Of a DNA stretch of 64,000 nucleotides, positions 11,536 through 22,637 are shown piece by piece (within the stretch, counting starts at the first letter, position 1; the number at the start of each line of letters is the position of its first letter). Source of the DNA: Diogma glabrata. Its lineage: Eukaryota; Arthropoda; Insecta; Diptera; Cylindrotomidae. The DNA lies in NCBI GenBank assembly GCA_963693315.1, contig OY856186.1:384622215-384686214 (forward strand), given 5' to 3'. The notes under the pieces were generated by a model, which worked only from the letters and a program-made list of their open reading frames with translations, was not told the origin of the DNA and did no database searches. A program made the position numbers and the translations under genes.

Positions 11536-11635
11536 AATGGATTTTCAGCATTCAGAAATCACCTCGGCTAGTGTTATATAACATGAAATTGCCAGTAATA
11601 TGTGATATCTCACGTAAACTCGTATTTTCGTATTT

Positions 11636-12690
11636 TTTCTAGGGTTCCGTTTTTTATACGGAACGGGAACACTATTGGTGAGAATAAAACGTATTTTTCA
11701 CATTATTTCAATTATCTCAAATACTATAAATCCAATAAACCTGAAATTTGGCATGCTTATAAAGCTAACCTATCCACACAAGATGATGGATTGAAAAATA
11801 TATGAAATAGTTTTCGTTTGGTTAACAGGGTTACGATGTGAGGCCTTTGAGACAGTACATTTTTTTATCGAGTCAAGGTGGGTATCATATGAAAGGGTTT
11901 TACTTCAGTATTTCTGAAAAATATATTTTGGCATTTTACACCCCTCTATTTTTTGCGCAATAATGGCGTTTTCTGTGTGTTTCCTTTCCTTGATTAGCTG
12001 CGAGCCTAAGTAATCAAAAATCTTAAAAAGTACTTTGAATGGTAGAAAAATTTGTAAGTTATTAATGGCAAATATAGTAAAGTACCAAATACTAACAATT
12101 ATATTTATTAAAGGGGTGGAAATGAGAAGGGGTGAAAACACCATTTTAAACCCGGTCAAGTGGTGTGTCATTTGAAAAAGCACCTAAATTACGAAACATT
12201 ACAATTTTTTTAGAATTTTGCGATCCACCGTTTTTGAATTATGGTCAAAAAAGTGGAACAAAAGTTGGTCCCTCCCCCCCTACGTTGCATCGTTGATTGA
12301 CAGAAAAATTAGGAAAAATTCATAGAGATAGGAAAATATGATAAACCCATAACGAAAAATATAGCGAAGCCTCAATTGATTTTATTTCTGTGTGTCTAGG
12401 GGATGAGAGTGGGGGAAGGGTAAAAAAGGCTTTTTGACCCACATGAGTAGGATGTCATTTAAAAGAGCACCAAAATTAAGAAACATTACAATTTTTTTTA
12501 GAATTTTGCGATGCACAGTTTTTGAATTATTGTCAAAAGAGCTCAACAAAAAGTTGGTACCCCCCCCCCCCCCCTCTACGTTTCTTCGTTGATTGACAGA
12601 AAAATTTGAAAAAATTCATAGAGATAGGAAATATGATAAACCCTTAACGAAAAATATAGGGAAATCTCAAATGATTTTATATCTGTGTTG
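11636..12690. repeat. dispersed non-coding repeat with about 288-bp tandem units
   Basis: Opens with AGGGTTCCGTTTTTTATACG, a phrase common in dispersed arthropod repeats. Segments 12110-12390 and 12400-12680 are diverged copies of one another: both have GAAACATTACAATTTTTTT, TTTTGCGATxCAC, GTTGATTGACAGAAAAATT and CATAGAGATAGGAAAATATG-like strings at about 288-bp spacing. A more diverged third unit may start near 11870. A C-run of about 17 lies near 12560. No coding potential. Confidence 0.65.
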
Positions 12691-12699
12691 TTACAAACC

Positions 12700-15600
12700 G
12701 TGGTTTTGTTCTTACATTACATTATTTTTATTTTTGTTGATTTTATTAGTTTTGGAACAACCTGTTAATATTTATTATCAAAACGCGATAGCGAAGGAAA
12801 AATATTTTATAAAACGGGAAATCAAAAAGAAAATTTTGAGAAAATAAAGATTTAAAAAGAAAGAATTCAATTTGGTTTTGATTTTGGTATTGGCAAGTAA
12901 TTCAAGTAATTTGTAAAATATAACATAAAATATGTAGAAATAGATAACATTAAATATGAGAAAGGAAATCAAATATTCATTCATCTAGATGTTGGGAAAC
13001 AGGAATAAAATTATAAGTGCATAAAAATTATAAGTGCATAAGTTTTCAACTATTATTTTTAAATTATAAAGGGAAAAATAATAATAAAGAAAAAAAAATA
13101 TTGTACAGTAAAGAAAACAAAACTGAAAAGGGGAGAATGTTGAAGCGTTCTAATACTACCAATGCAATTTAAGTTAAAATATATAGAATTCAGGATTCTC
13201 TTTTTTATAATGCTAGTGATTTAGAATAGATATAGATAACATTAAATATGAGAAAGATTCATTCATCTTGATGTTCGGAAACAAAAATAAAATTATAAGT
13301 GTATAAACTGGCAATATAAACCCGTGATCTGGCAATATAAACCCTTTACAACACAACTTTATGTCAATTATTTTGATATTGTGTTCTTTAAATTCAGGTT
13401 CCTTGAATGACTTTTTTGTCTGACTTTTTTTTAACTTGCAATGTTTAAAAAAAATTTGTGTAAAAGCTGATTTTATTTTTAATTTTTGAAATAATTTTCA
13501 GTTAATTTCGTAAAAGTTTTGGCCATGCCAAGAAAATTTGTAATGTTGCCAAGTCTGGTTCGCTTGTGACGCATTTGCGATCATTGTTTTAGGGTGTAGA
13601 CTAATTCTTTGGCAATTATATTTACTAAAAAACAAATAGTTTTACATTTACCAATTGTTCGCCACATCATACTGATTGATGTACAATAATTTAATCTCAT
13701 CATTTACAATACTGAAAAACAATATTTTGGTAATTTTGTAGTAAAATTTGTATTATAAGCTCAACTAATATTGTCCAAACTAATATTGTTCCTCTAAAGT
13801 TAAAACCGTTTCTTAAAATTAATTTTAACTGTATCCACGGGTTATCAACACATTCAGCTTCTTCCAAACACCAGCTCTCCAAATACATAAACCCTCAGCC
13901 AATTATGATTATTTTGATATTAGTAAACGACGTAATTTATGCTACTATAGCTAACAACAAATTGTTAAAATTACCGGAGCAACGCGTAAAGCTTTCCAAA
14001 TATTATATTTCATACGTATGAATATTTTAATGTGTATTGTGAACATAAGGGTAAAATTTATTTGAAACTTATTTTAATTTTATATTAAAAATTTATAATG
14101 AGAATATTCTGTAGGGTGGAATACATCAATAATCATAAATTGGAAACAAAATTAAATTCCAATAAAATTTAAAAAAAATACATAATTAGGAATATAATAA
14201 TCATTGCATGAATGGAGATGTAATTTTTCGAGTTGTGCTTTTAGGCTTACATTTAATAGTAAAAATTAGTTTTTGAACTAGTCGACTAGAATTCAATTTA
14301 TAATTATTTAAAATTGATTAAAATTTTAATTACTGTTTTCAAGGGTTATTAGGTTTTGGTATGTTGAAAAACGTAATTCAATTATTCATCATTTTAATAG
14401 GTGGAGTCAACATAAATCAACCGAATATCTGCTGCTTTGATTTGCAATTAGGTGAATTTGATCAAAATATCGATACATAGCCTAAATGCGTTACCCTTAG
14501 GTAATAGGTTTTATTTATTTTGTAACACAAAGAAAGAAATGAAAAAAAAATCCACAGATAATTTCAAAAGCTTTTTTTCTATATGTTATACGCAGATAAA
14601 TAAAACTAAAAACTAAAAATGTCTGGAAAGGACAGAAGAGATGCATGTAAAATAAATGATGGAAAAAATTGTTACAAACTGGAACTGGGACCGTATAAAT
14701 ACAATCTGGAATTTCAAAGGAAACCCATCTCAATGCTTCACCCACCAACTGGAAGCACGTGCATAGTCATTTCCTACGCTATGATTAGTTGCTTTTGATC
14801 TGTGGATTTTTTTTACGGAAAACTTTTTGCTTTGCTTGTCATTGTTCACGGCTTGCGTAATCAAAACTATCGAAAAAAATCAGTCAAATTTTCTCAATTT
14901 GTATCTACAACCGGCATATTATATATGATTCAACAAATTGAAATCGTTAATGTTTATCGACCACAAATCCAAAAATACTGGCAATAACATTCTATTAAAA
15001 GCTCGAAAACCAAACCTAAATTGATTATTTTCCAGAGTGAATCGATTTATCTCTTCTTGTTTTTTTCCTATATTCCTAATACAATAATCCGTATGTCAAT
15101 CAACCAATATAATACAAGAAAATCCAATTCAATAAGATTTAATCCAATTTTCCGAAATTTTTTTTTTTTTGTATGTATTTGTTCTCAATAAAACTTTTTA
15201 AAAATAAGTCTTGATTACATTTTCTCCTTAATTTAATTCTTTATTTTTACATAAAAATATATAAGAGAAGAGGAAAATTTTATTGTGTGAATCAGGATAT
15301 GAGAAGAAAATTATTCTGAAATGGAAATTATTTTGATTTTTTTAGTCTTTGATTTTTTATGAATTATGCATTTATTTGATATAGAACAATCAAATTCAAC
15401 ATTGAATTTGATTTGTTTGTATTTTGTTGCTTATAGAATTAACATTTGATTGGTGATTTCAGATTTTATGTTGTATTTACAAATTGAACTGTTAAAGACA
15501 TAAAGTTTTCTGAATTTATTTGATAATTTTGTTTGTTACAGCCGATGTCTCCTGCTTACTAGCAAACAACTGTTTTTAAATTTTGAAGGCGTCAAATTTT

Positions 15601-15779
15601 TTTTTACTTCGAAATTGGATTCAAAATGTTGTAAAATAAACAGTTATCGCAACAGATTGAAAATTGATACAAATAAAGCATTATTTTGTCGCATACTAAG
15701 ACTGGAATCTATAGAATAGAATTATAAAAAAAATAGAAATCTATAGAATCTTTAGAATTTTAAAAATTAGTACAAATAT
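12700..15779. other. AT-rich intergenic, nothing recognised
   Basis: No supported gene. There are two short self-similar strings: ATAAAATTATAAGTG-type sequence near 13005-13040 and again near 13288-13305, and GATAACATTAAATATGAGAAAG near 12943 and 13236. These look like a diverged local duplication. Confidence 0.5.
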
Positions 15780-16020
15780 AGTTATCTGTGTAACTGCATA
15801 TTTGTAAAGTGCATATTTGTTGCACGATGCATGAAGTTTGCAGCTCTCAATGTACTTTTTGCACGTGTTGCACATAACATTTTCCTACGATCTTAAGGTA
15901 CTTTTTGCACTATTAAGATCCTTTTTTGCACTAGTGCAAACACTTTTTGCACGAGTAAGGTACTTTTTGCACTTGTTCCAAAAAAAGTCACTTTTTGCAC
16001 GATCGTAAAAAGAATATATA
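15780..16020. repeat. degenerate array of ACTTTTTGCAC motifs
   Basis: ACTTTTTGCAC or a one-base variant occurs about six times between 15850 and 16005 with irregular spacing of 18-60 bp, often preceded by GGT and followed by alternating ACTAGTGCAA or ACGAGTAAGG sequence. The left flank also has GTGCATATTTGTTGCAC. It is not coding. It resembles the subterminal repeat arrays of some DNA transposons, but no terminal repeats were found. Confidence 0.6.
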
Positions 16021-16542
16021 TTCCCCTGCTGTAGTTGTTAGTCTTTCATGAGGCGCCTTACCTGGGTGGGTGATATGGGAATGCTTGTCAGATACGACTG
16101 GTCCCACGAAATTCAAATACTTGGGGTGGATTGCAAAACTAGTAAATATAATTTGGGTTTATACTCCACGAGTAGCGGCAAAAACAACGTCTGTTTGTAA
16201 CGACGGACTATTTTCAATTTTTACTCTGAAAATAATAGTTTTCAAATTCAATAATAATTTTATCAATTTTCTCCAATTGTACTAAACATAGACATTTATG
16301 CGTACTGTACATTTTTTTGATGATTTAAATAAGTTCAACTAAATTAAAAATACAAGTTTTGATAAATGATGGAAAATGAAACAGAAGATCGGGGATAATA
16401 TATAAAAACGATCAAATTGTTTGGATCGAGAGAGTTAGTATAAATTTACGATCAGTAAATTATGTAAATTGAAATAAAATTAAAACTCAGTAATGACTGA
16501 ATCGTCGTACAGCTTACTTTTGAGTAGTTTTAATATTGTTAA
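16021..16542. other. no gene recognised
   Basis: Less AT-rich up to about 16200, then AT-rich. The open frame at 16070-16285 has no recognisable motif, and I do not call it a gene. Confidence 0.4.
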
Positions 16543-17103
16543 TTTTTTTTTTTTTTTTTTTTAATAAAATGTGTTATGTAATAGGGTTTAGAATATGTGT
16601 CACAACAACACATAAATACCTTTTAAGACCTAGGTCTCGACCTGGGTCCCACAACAACTGGCGTTCTGAGGTGTAGATTAACGCTTTTTTTAAACATCTG
16701 TGGGTTGAAGCCACCTGAGACTAAGTGTTCCGGCAAACTATTCCATTTGTACGCAGTTCGGACAAAGAAGTCTCTCTGCGATCTGCCAGTATGACAGCGC
16801 GGGATCTTTACCGTTTCACTGGTTGCGGCAGCCGATTGCCGAGTGGAACGGGGGTAAGAATAAGTTTGAGGCATGATGCCGCTGATTTCATCTGAGCACT
16901 GCTGATGACGATATTTGTAAAAAACAACGAGGTCAGCAACAGTGCGACGATGTTGTAGGGAATCAAGTTTTGATGTCAAAGTTCGATCACCTACAATTCG
17001 TATAGCTCGCTTTTGAACAGAGTCCAAGAGGGCCAAGATGGAAACAGAGGCAGCACCCCAAACTTGACAGCAGTACTCCATACAGGGACGAATATAGGAC
17101 TTA
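16543..17103 (-). pseudogene. 5'-truncated non-LTR retrotransposon, RT C-terminal end
   Basis: Minus-strand frame 17081-16623 encodes the region after the RT domain of a CR1/Jockey-type ORF2: EYCCQVWGAA, LLDSVQKRAIRIV, LQHRRTVADLVVFYKYRHQ and FFVRTAYKWNSLPEHLV are hallmarks of this thumb and C-terminal part. The stop is at 16623. About 60 bp of 3' untranslated sequence follow, then an A-run (plus-strand T-run at 16544-16562) as the tail. The 5' end breaks off at about 17100. It is a typical target-primed truncated insertion. The exact clade cannot be fixed from this piece. Confidence 0.8.
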
Positions 17104-18091
17104 TAAATATTATAAATACACTTATAAATATTGTTTTAAAACTAATAAGAAAATAAATTTGCTTTTCATATCAATTGTTGTGTTAATGGTGTAAAACTTT
17201 TTTTTATGGTTGTGAATTTAATAAAATGTCAAAACCCCAATTGCATCTATTGAAATATGTAAACGAAATATGTTTGACATTGAAGAAATAAAATTCATTT
17301 GTTAAGCAAGTGTTATGTTATCAGTTTTGAAAATAAATTTATAATTTTATGAAGGAAAACACGTCTCGTCAAATGGTAAATGAACTTTGATGATGACAAA
17401 AAACAAAAATTAATTGAAGAAGTTCATGCTGTTGTGACCGTACGAGATGCTAAACACAAAATTGTCTAATTCTATTTGTAAATTTAATCGTCAAGTCCGT
17501 TTATGAAATTTCCGTGCAGTGACTTCATTATGTATTGCTCTTTGTGGCGAAACGGATTAGTTTCTGCTTGATATAATAAAACCTTTAATTAACCATCAAG
17601 ATAAACGAAGATGTGAAATAAAACATGAAGAAGACAACATTGAAGAAATAAATAGATGTAAGCTTTTTTTTTATTTTAATTTATATAAGTTTTGATTTGT
17701 TTTTAGTTAACTTATTTTTATTTGTTGGTCAATTGATAAGTTTCTTTACAATTTTTCTGTGATTCAAGTGTAGTGTAGTTTGTTTGTTATAAATTCAGTG
17801 TTCCGGTGTTATATTACAGTATTCATATATTTTTATGAGCTTTCCGGTGTAATATAATATTATTATATTTCGTATAAAGTCCAAATATCGTAACAGGTTC
17901 TCCAAGTTAGCTCAACAACGACAAGCGCCAATAACGGTGAATATGACAATGTAGTTTTCATAGACATCTTTAAAAGGATTGGTAAAATAGAGATCTCCCG
18001 CAAAGATTAGGTCGAGCAAGAAAATGGAGAGTTCCCTTGCATTACCATCGCTTCCGGAAGTAGATAAGAAGACGAGGAAAAAAATGCATAA
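17104..18091. other. AT-rich, nothing recognised
   Basis: No coding region or RNA gene recognised on either strand. From about 17880 the composition becomes less AT-rich toward the gag-like remnant that follows. Confidence 0.4.
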
Positions 18092-18367
18092 TGTAAGCAG
18101 AGAAATTGTACTGGTTTACTTAGGGTTCTCATAGAGTTAACGGAATTTATAAAATCACGAGCCAACATCCATGCCGAAATCAAAAAGAAAATTTGTGCAG
18201 TTCGTGTATTGTATGAAACGGCGACGAGCAAAACGGTCTACAAGGCTTTATGTCAAAACTCATCAAAACCTGATCAGGCTGGAAAGGGAGGAACGCACAA
18301 GAGACAACGTTCAACAGAGCAGGAGGTAGAGCGTGTAAAAAAGAGGAAAGACGCTAGTGCATATTGA
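18092..18367 (+). pseudogene. possible gag/ORF1-like retroelement remnant
   Basis: A plus-strand open stretch without a start codon contains LIELTEFIKSRANIHAEIKK followed by KICAVRVLYETA, then a basic, Lys/Arg-rich end. The pattern of an amphipathic helix (EFIKSRxNIHxEIKK) plus a basic tail resembles N-terminal coiled-coil regions of gag-like ORF1 proteins in insect non-LTR elements. No zinc knuckle follows. The stop at 18365-18367 is followed by AT-rich sequence. Family resemblance is from memory of the pattern and weak. Confidence 0.35.
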
Positions 18368-18879
18368 AAAAAGGGGAAAGCACTATAACTAACTTTTTTT
18401 TCTCGTTCAACATTCATCGAGTATAGATGTGTTTTTGTATTTATGAATAAAAATATTAAAATCATTGAAATATTAATTCTTAAATATAATTGGCTGTGTT
18501 GTTTGTTTTTCTTATCAAAATCAAAACTATTAAAATATTAAGTAAAGTGAAATTTGTTTTTGTGTTTTCTTTTTATAAAAAACAAAATTATTAACTAAGC
18601 AAAATATTAAAAAGATTAACTGTTACGTAAAATTCTGTTACGAGAATGTGAATACAAATTGTAAAAATATGGAGGGGCTGAAATCTCACAGCTCTGAGAT
18701 ATCAAGACTTCGGTCTGGGTTAAGGATTTTTATATAGTTTTCAGCAAAATACTTTTATGAGGACATGGTTTTTAGTTTTGGGCAGCGATGTATATCAAAC
18801 ATAACTCTTTGTTAAAGTACAAGTATTTTTTATCTCTGTTTAAAAATTTATTACAAAACTAACACGAATCATCAATACA

Positions 18880-19340
18880 TTGCCGGAAAATTATAATCAA
18901 AATTCCAAAAATATTGTTAAATTAAATAAAATCAAACTTTTTCAAAATTCCAAAAATATTCCAAAAATAAGAATAAAATCAAACTATTTAAATATTTTCT
19001 AAATTCCAATAATATTTCAAAAATTCTTAAAAATGCAAACTTTTTCCAAAATTCTAAAAATATTGCAAAAATTATTACAAAATCAAAAATTGAAAATTTT
19101 TTCAAAATTCCAAGAATTATAATAAAATCAAAAAGTTGAAATTTTTCAAAATTCTAAAAATATTCCAAAAATTCTTACAAAATCAAAAATTAAAACTTTT
19201 TCCGAAATTCTAAAAATATTGCAAAAACTATTACAAAACCAAAAATACAAACTTTTTCAAAATTCCAAAAATATTTCAAAAACTATAACAAATTCAAAAA
19301 TTTCCATGTCCAATATCATTCTAAATTACATTTACGTCAT
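18880..19340. repeat. AT-rich degenerate repeats, family A body
   Basis: Many diverged copies of CAAAATTCCAAAAATATT(CC)AAAAATT and ATTACAAAATCAAAAATT at 40-60 bp spacing, the same as in 7060-7270. No coding potential. Confidence 0.6.
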
Positions 19341-19379
19341 AAAAACAGCTACATTTTTTTTCCAAAAAATTGGCTAAAA

Positions 19380-19860
19380 AAATAAATGAAATCATTTTTT
19401 GACACACTTGACATTATTTTTTGACAAGCTTATAATGCCATAATTCCCTATAATAATAATAAAATATCATGTCATACAAACTATTAATTTTATTTTTTTC
19501 TAAAAAATTTGAGTAAAAATTAAATAAAAACCTTTGACACACTTGACAACATTTTGTGACAAACTTATAATGCCATAATTCTCAATAATAATAATAAAAT
19601 TTCATTTCAAACAAACAATTTTATTTTTTTCAAAAAAATTGGGTAAAAAAATAAATAAAAATCTTTTGACACACTTGACAACATTTTTTTGACAAACTTA
19701 TAGTGCCATAATTCTCAATAATAATAATAAAACTTCATTTCAAACAAACAATTAATTTTATTTTTTTTTCAAAAAATTGGGTAAAAAAATAAATAAAATC
19801 TTTCTTTTGACACACTTGACAACTTTTTTTTGACAAACTTATAATGCAAAAAGTAGGGTC
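19380..19860. repeat. tandem repeat, about 135-bp unit, four copies
   Basis: TTGACACACTTGACA recurs near 19398, 19531, 19664 and 19806. Each copy is followed by a T-run, TTGACAAACTTATAATGCCA (slightly varied), and in the first three also AATAATAATAAAA and TTTCAAAAAATTGGGTAAAA-type sequence. A single unit is present at about 7350-7420 in copy 1 of the family. Confidence 0.8.
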
Positions 19861-19939
19861 TGCGTCGGACCAGACGGTGGAAGTTATACTTCTTTGCCCA
19901 TTCGCTCGCGCACACGGACATAGACAGACAGATAGGATA

Positions 19940-20140
19940 CATTAAAAAAAATAACTAAAAAACAAAAATATTATTCAAAAAAAAATGTTATTCAAGAAAA
20001 AAAAATATTATTCAAAATAAAAAAATATTATACAAAAAAAAAAATATTATTCAAAAAAAAAATATAAAAAACAGAAACATATTATTCAAAAAATAAATAA
20101 AAAAAAAATATTATTCAAAGAAAAAATTATTATTCAAAAA
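19940..20140. repeat. low-complexity AAAAATATTATTC array
   Basis: About ten imperfect copies of AAAAAATATTATTCA with slippage in the A-runs. Pure low-complexity sequence without other content. Confidence 0.8.
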
Positions 20141-20166
20141 GTATAAGAATTTATAGTTATTAATTA

Positions 20167-20199
20167 CTAGAAGGTACACCCGCACGGCGATGCCCGTGC
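20167..20199 (-). mobile_element. Helitron-like 3' terminus (hairpin plus CTAG)
   Basis: On the minus strand a GC-rich hairpin, GCACGG-6 nt-CCGTGC (20182-20199), is followed 11 nt later by CTAG and then T, in an AT-rich flank. Helitrons end in a short hairpin about 10-12 nt before CTRR and insert before T. The element would extend rightward from here on the plus map. Its other end (TC on the minus strand) and any Rep/helicase were not found. Confidence 0.4.
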
Positions 20200-21680
20200 T
20201 TCCCAGATAAATTGGTTGAAAACTGTTTTTTTTTTTGAGTAAATTCTCCGATAGTTTTTTGTAATGTCATTTAATTTAACTTATTTTATTAGTAAAATAT
20301 AAAAAGTTTGAAAAAAATGTAATAGTATCATTTTGCAGTCAGCAAAAGCTATTAAGTAAATGTCTCTAAAGCTGTAGATAAATTTACATATTAAATGTAC
20401 GTTAAAATTAAAACACATTGACAGACAAATAATAATTAAATAATTTTTATAAATGTAGATGGCAAAAGATTAGGGTTAGAAAAAAGTTAAAATTTTATTC
20501 CAAAGATTTAATTCAAATAATTCAATGTGTCACGAACAATTAGGTGAGCGTAAATATATTTGTTTATTGGATGTCACAATTGTCAATTACTTACTCCGAA
20601 ACCACCGTACTCGTCATACAAAATAGGTACACTGGTTCATAGCTATTGGTTTAGCGTCCTATTTCATGTAGACTTATAATCATTTATCAATCCAGGAATT
20701 TTGCTGTTCTGAAGAGGGTCGTATTGCAATTTGCAATATATTTTATCGATTGTCTGCAATACTCTACTCCATTGATGCATACGCCGGCCGGTTAAAGAAT
20801 ACCACCATTTTTAGTGAATATTTTCGTTTAATGGGTTTTATTGCTTTATGGTCATCGTCTTATTTCGACATTCCTTCCCACAACTTAAAACAAAAATTGG
20901 AAAAAATAATAATAAGACTAATTTCATTTGTAAATTCAGACTTATATATTATTATTAAAACAGTCAAATCACAACATATGTTAACATATTTGCATATATT
21001 TTATAGATTCCTTGCAATAACAATAATAGTTTTGAAAGTAATGGAGAAGCATATTTCACTCAATAAGTAAAACACTTTAAATCTGTAACTTTGATATTGT
21101 TCATAATCTTTTTCTTCGGTACTAAGGTTCCAATGCAAATTCGGTTCATCAATGTTTCTAAGAAGAGGAAAAGAAACGTCAATTTCCAATTTTTGGAACA
21201 TGTGAGGGCAGTTCTGCTAATGCAAGCAGGTTTGTTTAATCATATACATATAAGCAATGCTTATATGTATCGTATTGGTGCTAATGCATAGAAATATCTA
21301 CATATTTTATATAATTGCAAACCATAAGAACATATTTGTTGTAAATTAGAAATATGTATTTGTTAAAAAATAATTTAACATAATTTCCATATAAATGTAC
21401 ATATTTTTTTGTCACATTATACATTAACTATTCATTTTAATGATAATTCCTAAAAATTGAAAAAAAAAATGATCAAAGATAACTAAGCGAATAATGTTTT
21501 ATTATTATAAAATATGATTGATTTAGTAATTTCGTCTCTATTACCATACAGCATAAGGTTGATTTACTAATTTGGTTTTTATTACAATACAGCATAAAGG
21601 TTAAAATATAACTTCAAACAGCGTGACGCGGTTTCTCGATTAACACCCCATCAAAATATTTACAACGAGCGCAAAGAAGT
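20200..21680. other. no gene recognised
   Basis: The open frame at 20750-21070 has no motif I can place and is not called. A 12-bp perfect inverted repeat with 3-nt loop is at 21244-21270. The rest is AT-rich sequence with short repeats such as TGATTTAGTAATTTxGT near 21515 and 21553. Confidence 0.4.
21244..21270. repeat. perfect hairpin, 12-bp stem, 3-nt loop
   Basis: ATACATATAAGC-AAT-GCTTATATGTAT. It stands alone in unannotated AT-rich sequence. The stem is too short for a microRNA precursor, and no T-run or CTRR end follows it. Confidence 0.7.
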
Positions 21681-22113
21681 ATAACTTCAATAATCTAGTT
21701 TTTGATCTTACATACCAGTCCCGACCATCAAGATTTCTCCAAATTTAATGTTCCTACTCGTAATCACTTAAAATGAACGTTTTTTAAGCCAAAAATATGA
21801 AAATATGCTATTTTTGACACACATAATGATTTTTTTGACACACTTCCGGTACATTTATCGAACACAGCGTCCTTTCGGACCTGTCCCTTGAGTATACCTA
21901 TTTTTAGAAAAAAAAATTTTTGAAATCCGTCCAGTGGTTTTCCCTGCAGCGTAGGTAATGACGGCCGGACGGCCGGCAGACAGACATACATTTTTTTTTT
22001 TTTGCTTTTTTAGAATCAGTAGGTCCTAAAACGTCAAGAAATGCCAAAAAAAGTGGGGTAAGAATTTCACTTTTGGCTCATGAATGTAATACTTAGGTCT
22101 TTCAGACCGAAGT
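21680..22113 (+). repeat. repeat family A, copy 3
   Basis: Shares CAATAATCTAGTTTTTG, TTTTTTTGACACACTTCCGG, GAACACAGCGTCCTTTCGGA, GACGGCCGGACGGCCGGCAG and AGAATCAGTAGGTCC with 7400-7660. Its tail GGTCCTAAAACGTC to CAGACCGAAGT matches 11418-11510. The nested non-LTR element begins just after it. Confidence 0.7.
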
Positions 22114-22205
22114 AACAATCAAAAAATCAACTTCAACATTGTATAAATACTGTATACGTGACCTTAAAAACTTCACCTCCAAAATACACACAACAGTTAC
22201 TAAAA

Positions 22206-22511
22206 ATGCATTATTTTGAATATGCAGATAAATATCCTAACTATATCGCATCATTAACATGTTCGGCTAAGGATTGTGGTAAACCTATAACGCAAAGACA
22301 GGCCATGTTTGTATGCAGCTCATGTGCCAAAAGTTTTCATCCATCTTGCAAAACCATAATTGGTCAACATATAGCACGGAAGGCGACTGAAACAGATTGG
22401 TTCTGTTCAGATGTATGTGAAAAATCTTGTAATCAGCAAATTGCGACAAGTGAAAATCAGAATATTGGAGGTACTATGGCGCAAATTCTGGCTAAATTGG
22501 GTAAATATGAG
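22206..22511 (+). pseudogene. non-LTR ORF1, 5' part: PHD-type zinc finger
   Basis: Encodes the N-terminus of the RNA-binding ORF1 protein. I chose the ATG at 22206 (MHYFEYADKYPNY); the open frame extends 16 codons upstream without an ATG. The Cys/His ladder CSAKDCGKP, MFVCSSCAKSFHPSCK and DWFCSDVCEKSC has PHD-finger spacing. Such fingers occur at the start of ORF1 in several insect non-LTR families, together with an FP-like C-terminus, which is found here at 35560-35790 after BEL-2. The frame is cut at 22511 by the BEL-2 LTR. Removing the insert and one duplication leaves the frame open across the join, so it is not a free-standing host gene. Confidence 0.75.
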
Positions 22512-22637
22512 TGTTAGCGCCTCTGACTGGCAGTGGACTGTATTAAGTTGATTTTTGATTTGATGATCGATGTTACAAAAAAGTCAGAGGCCTGACAAGC
22601 TGGATAGCACAACGATGATAGGTGATCTTGAAATAAC

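Larger units (their letters stand above)
18707..22113. mobile_element. candidate composite element bounded by 11-bp inverted ends
   Basis: ACTTCGGTCTG at 18707-18717 is the exact reverse complement of CAGACCGAAGT at 22103-22113. The right end sequence is part of repeat family A. The 3.4-kb interior holds several AT-rich arrays and no transposase. Because the same CAGACCGAAGT string also ends other copies (11500, 11523), it may be a real terminus. An 11-bp match alone could still be coincidence or two separate insertions. Confidence 0.3.

Noticed and set aside
20750..21070. 106-codon plus-strand frame
   Set aside because: No recognisable motif, AT-driven composition and an overlapping antisense frame. 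Not enough to call a gene.
21244..21270. Hairpin as a microRNA precursor
   Set aside because: A 12-bp stem with a 3-nt loop is far too short, and the flanks do not extend the pairing.
22158..22517. PHD-finger protein as a free-standing host gene
   Set aside because: Its last codons enter the BEL-2 LTR, and the frame continues beyond the insertion at 35063, so it is the first part of a retrotransposon ORF1.
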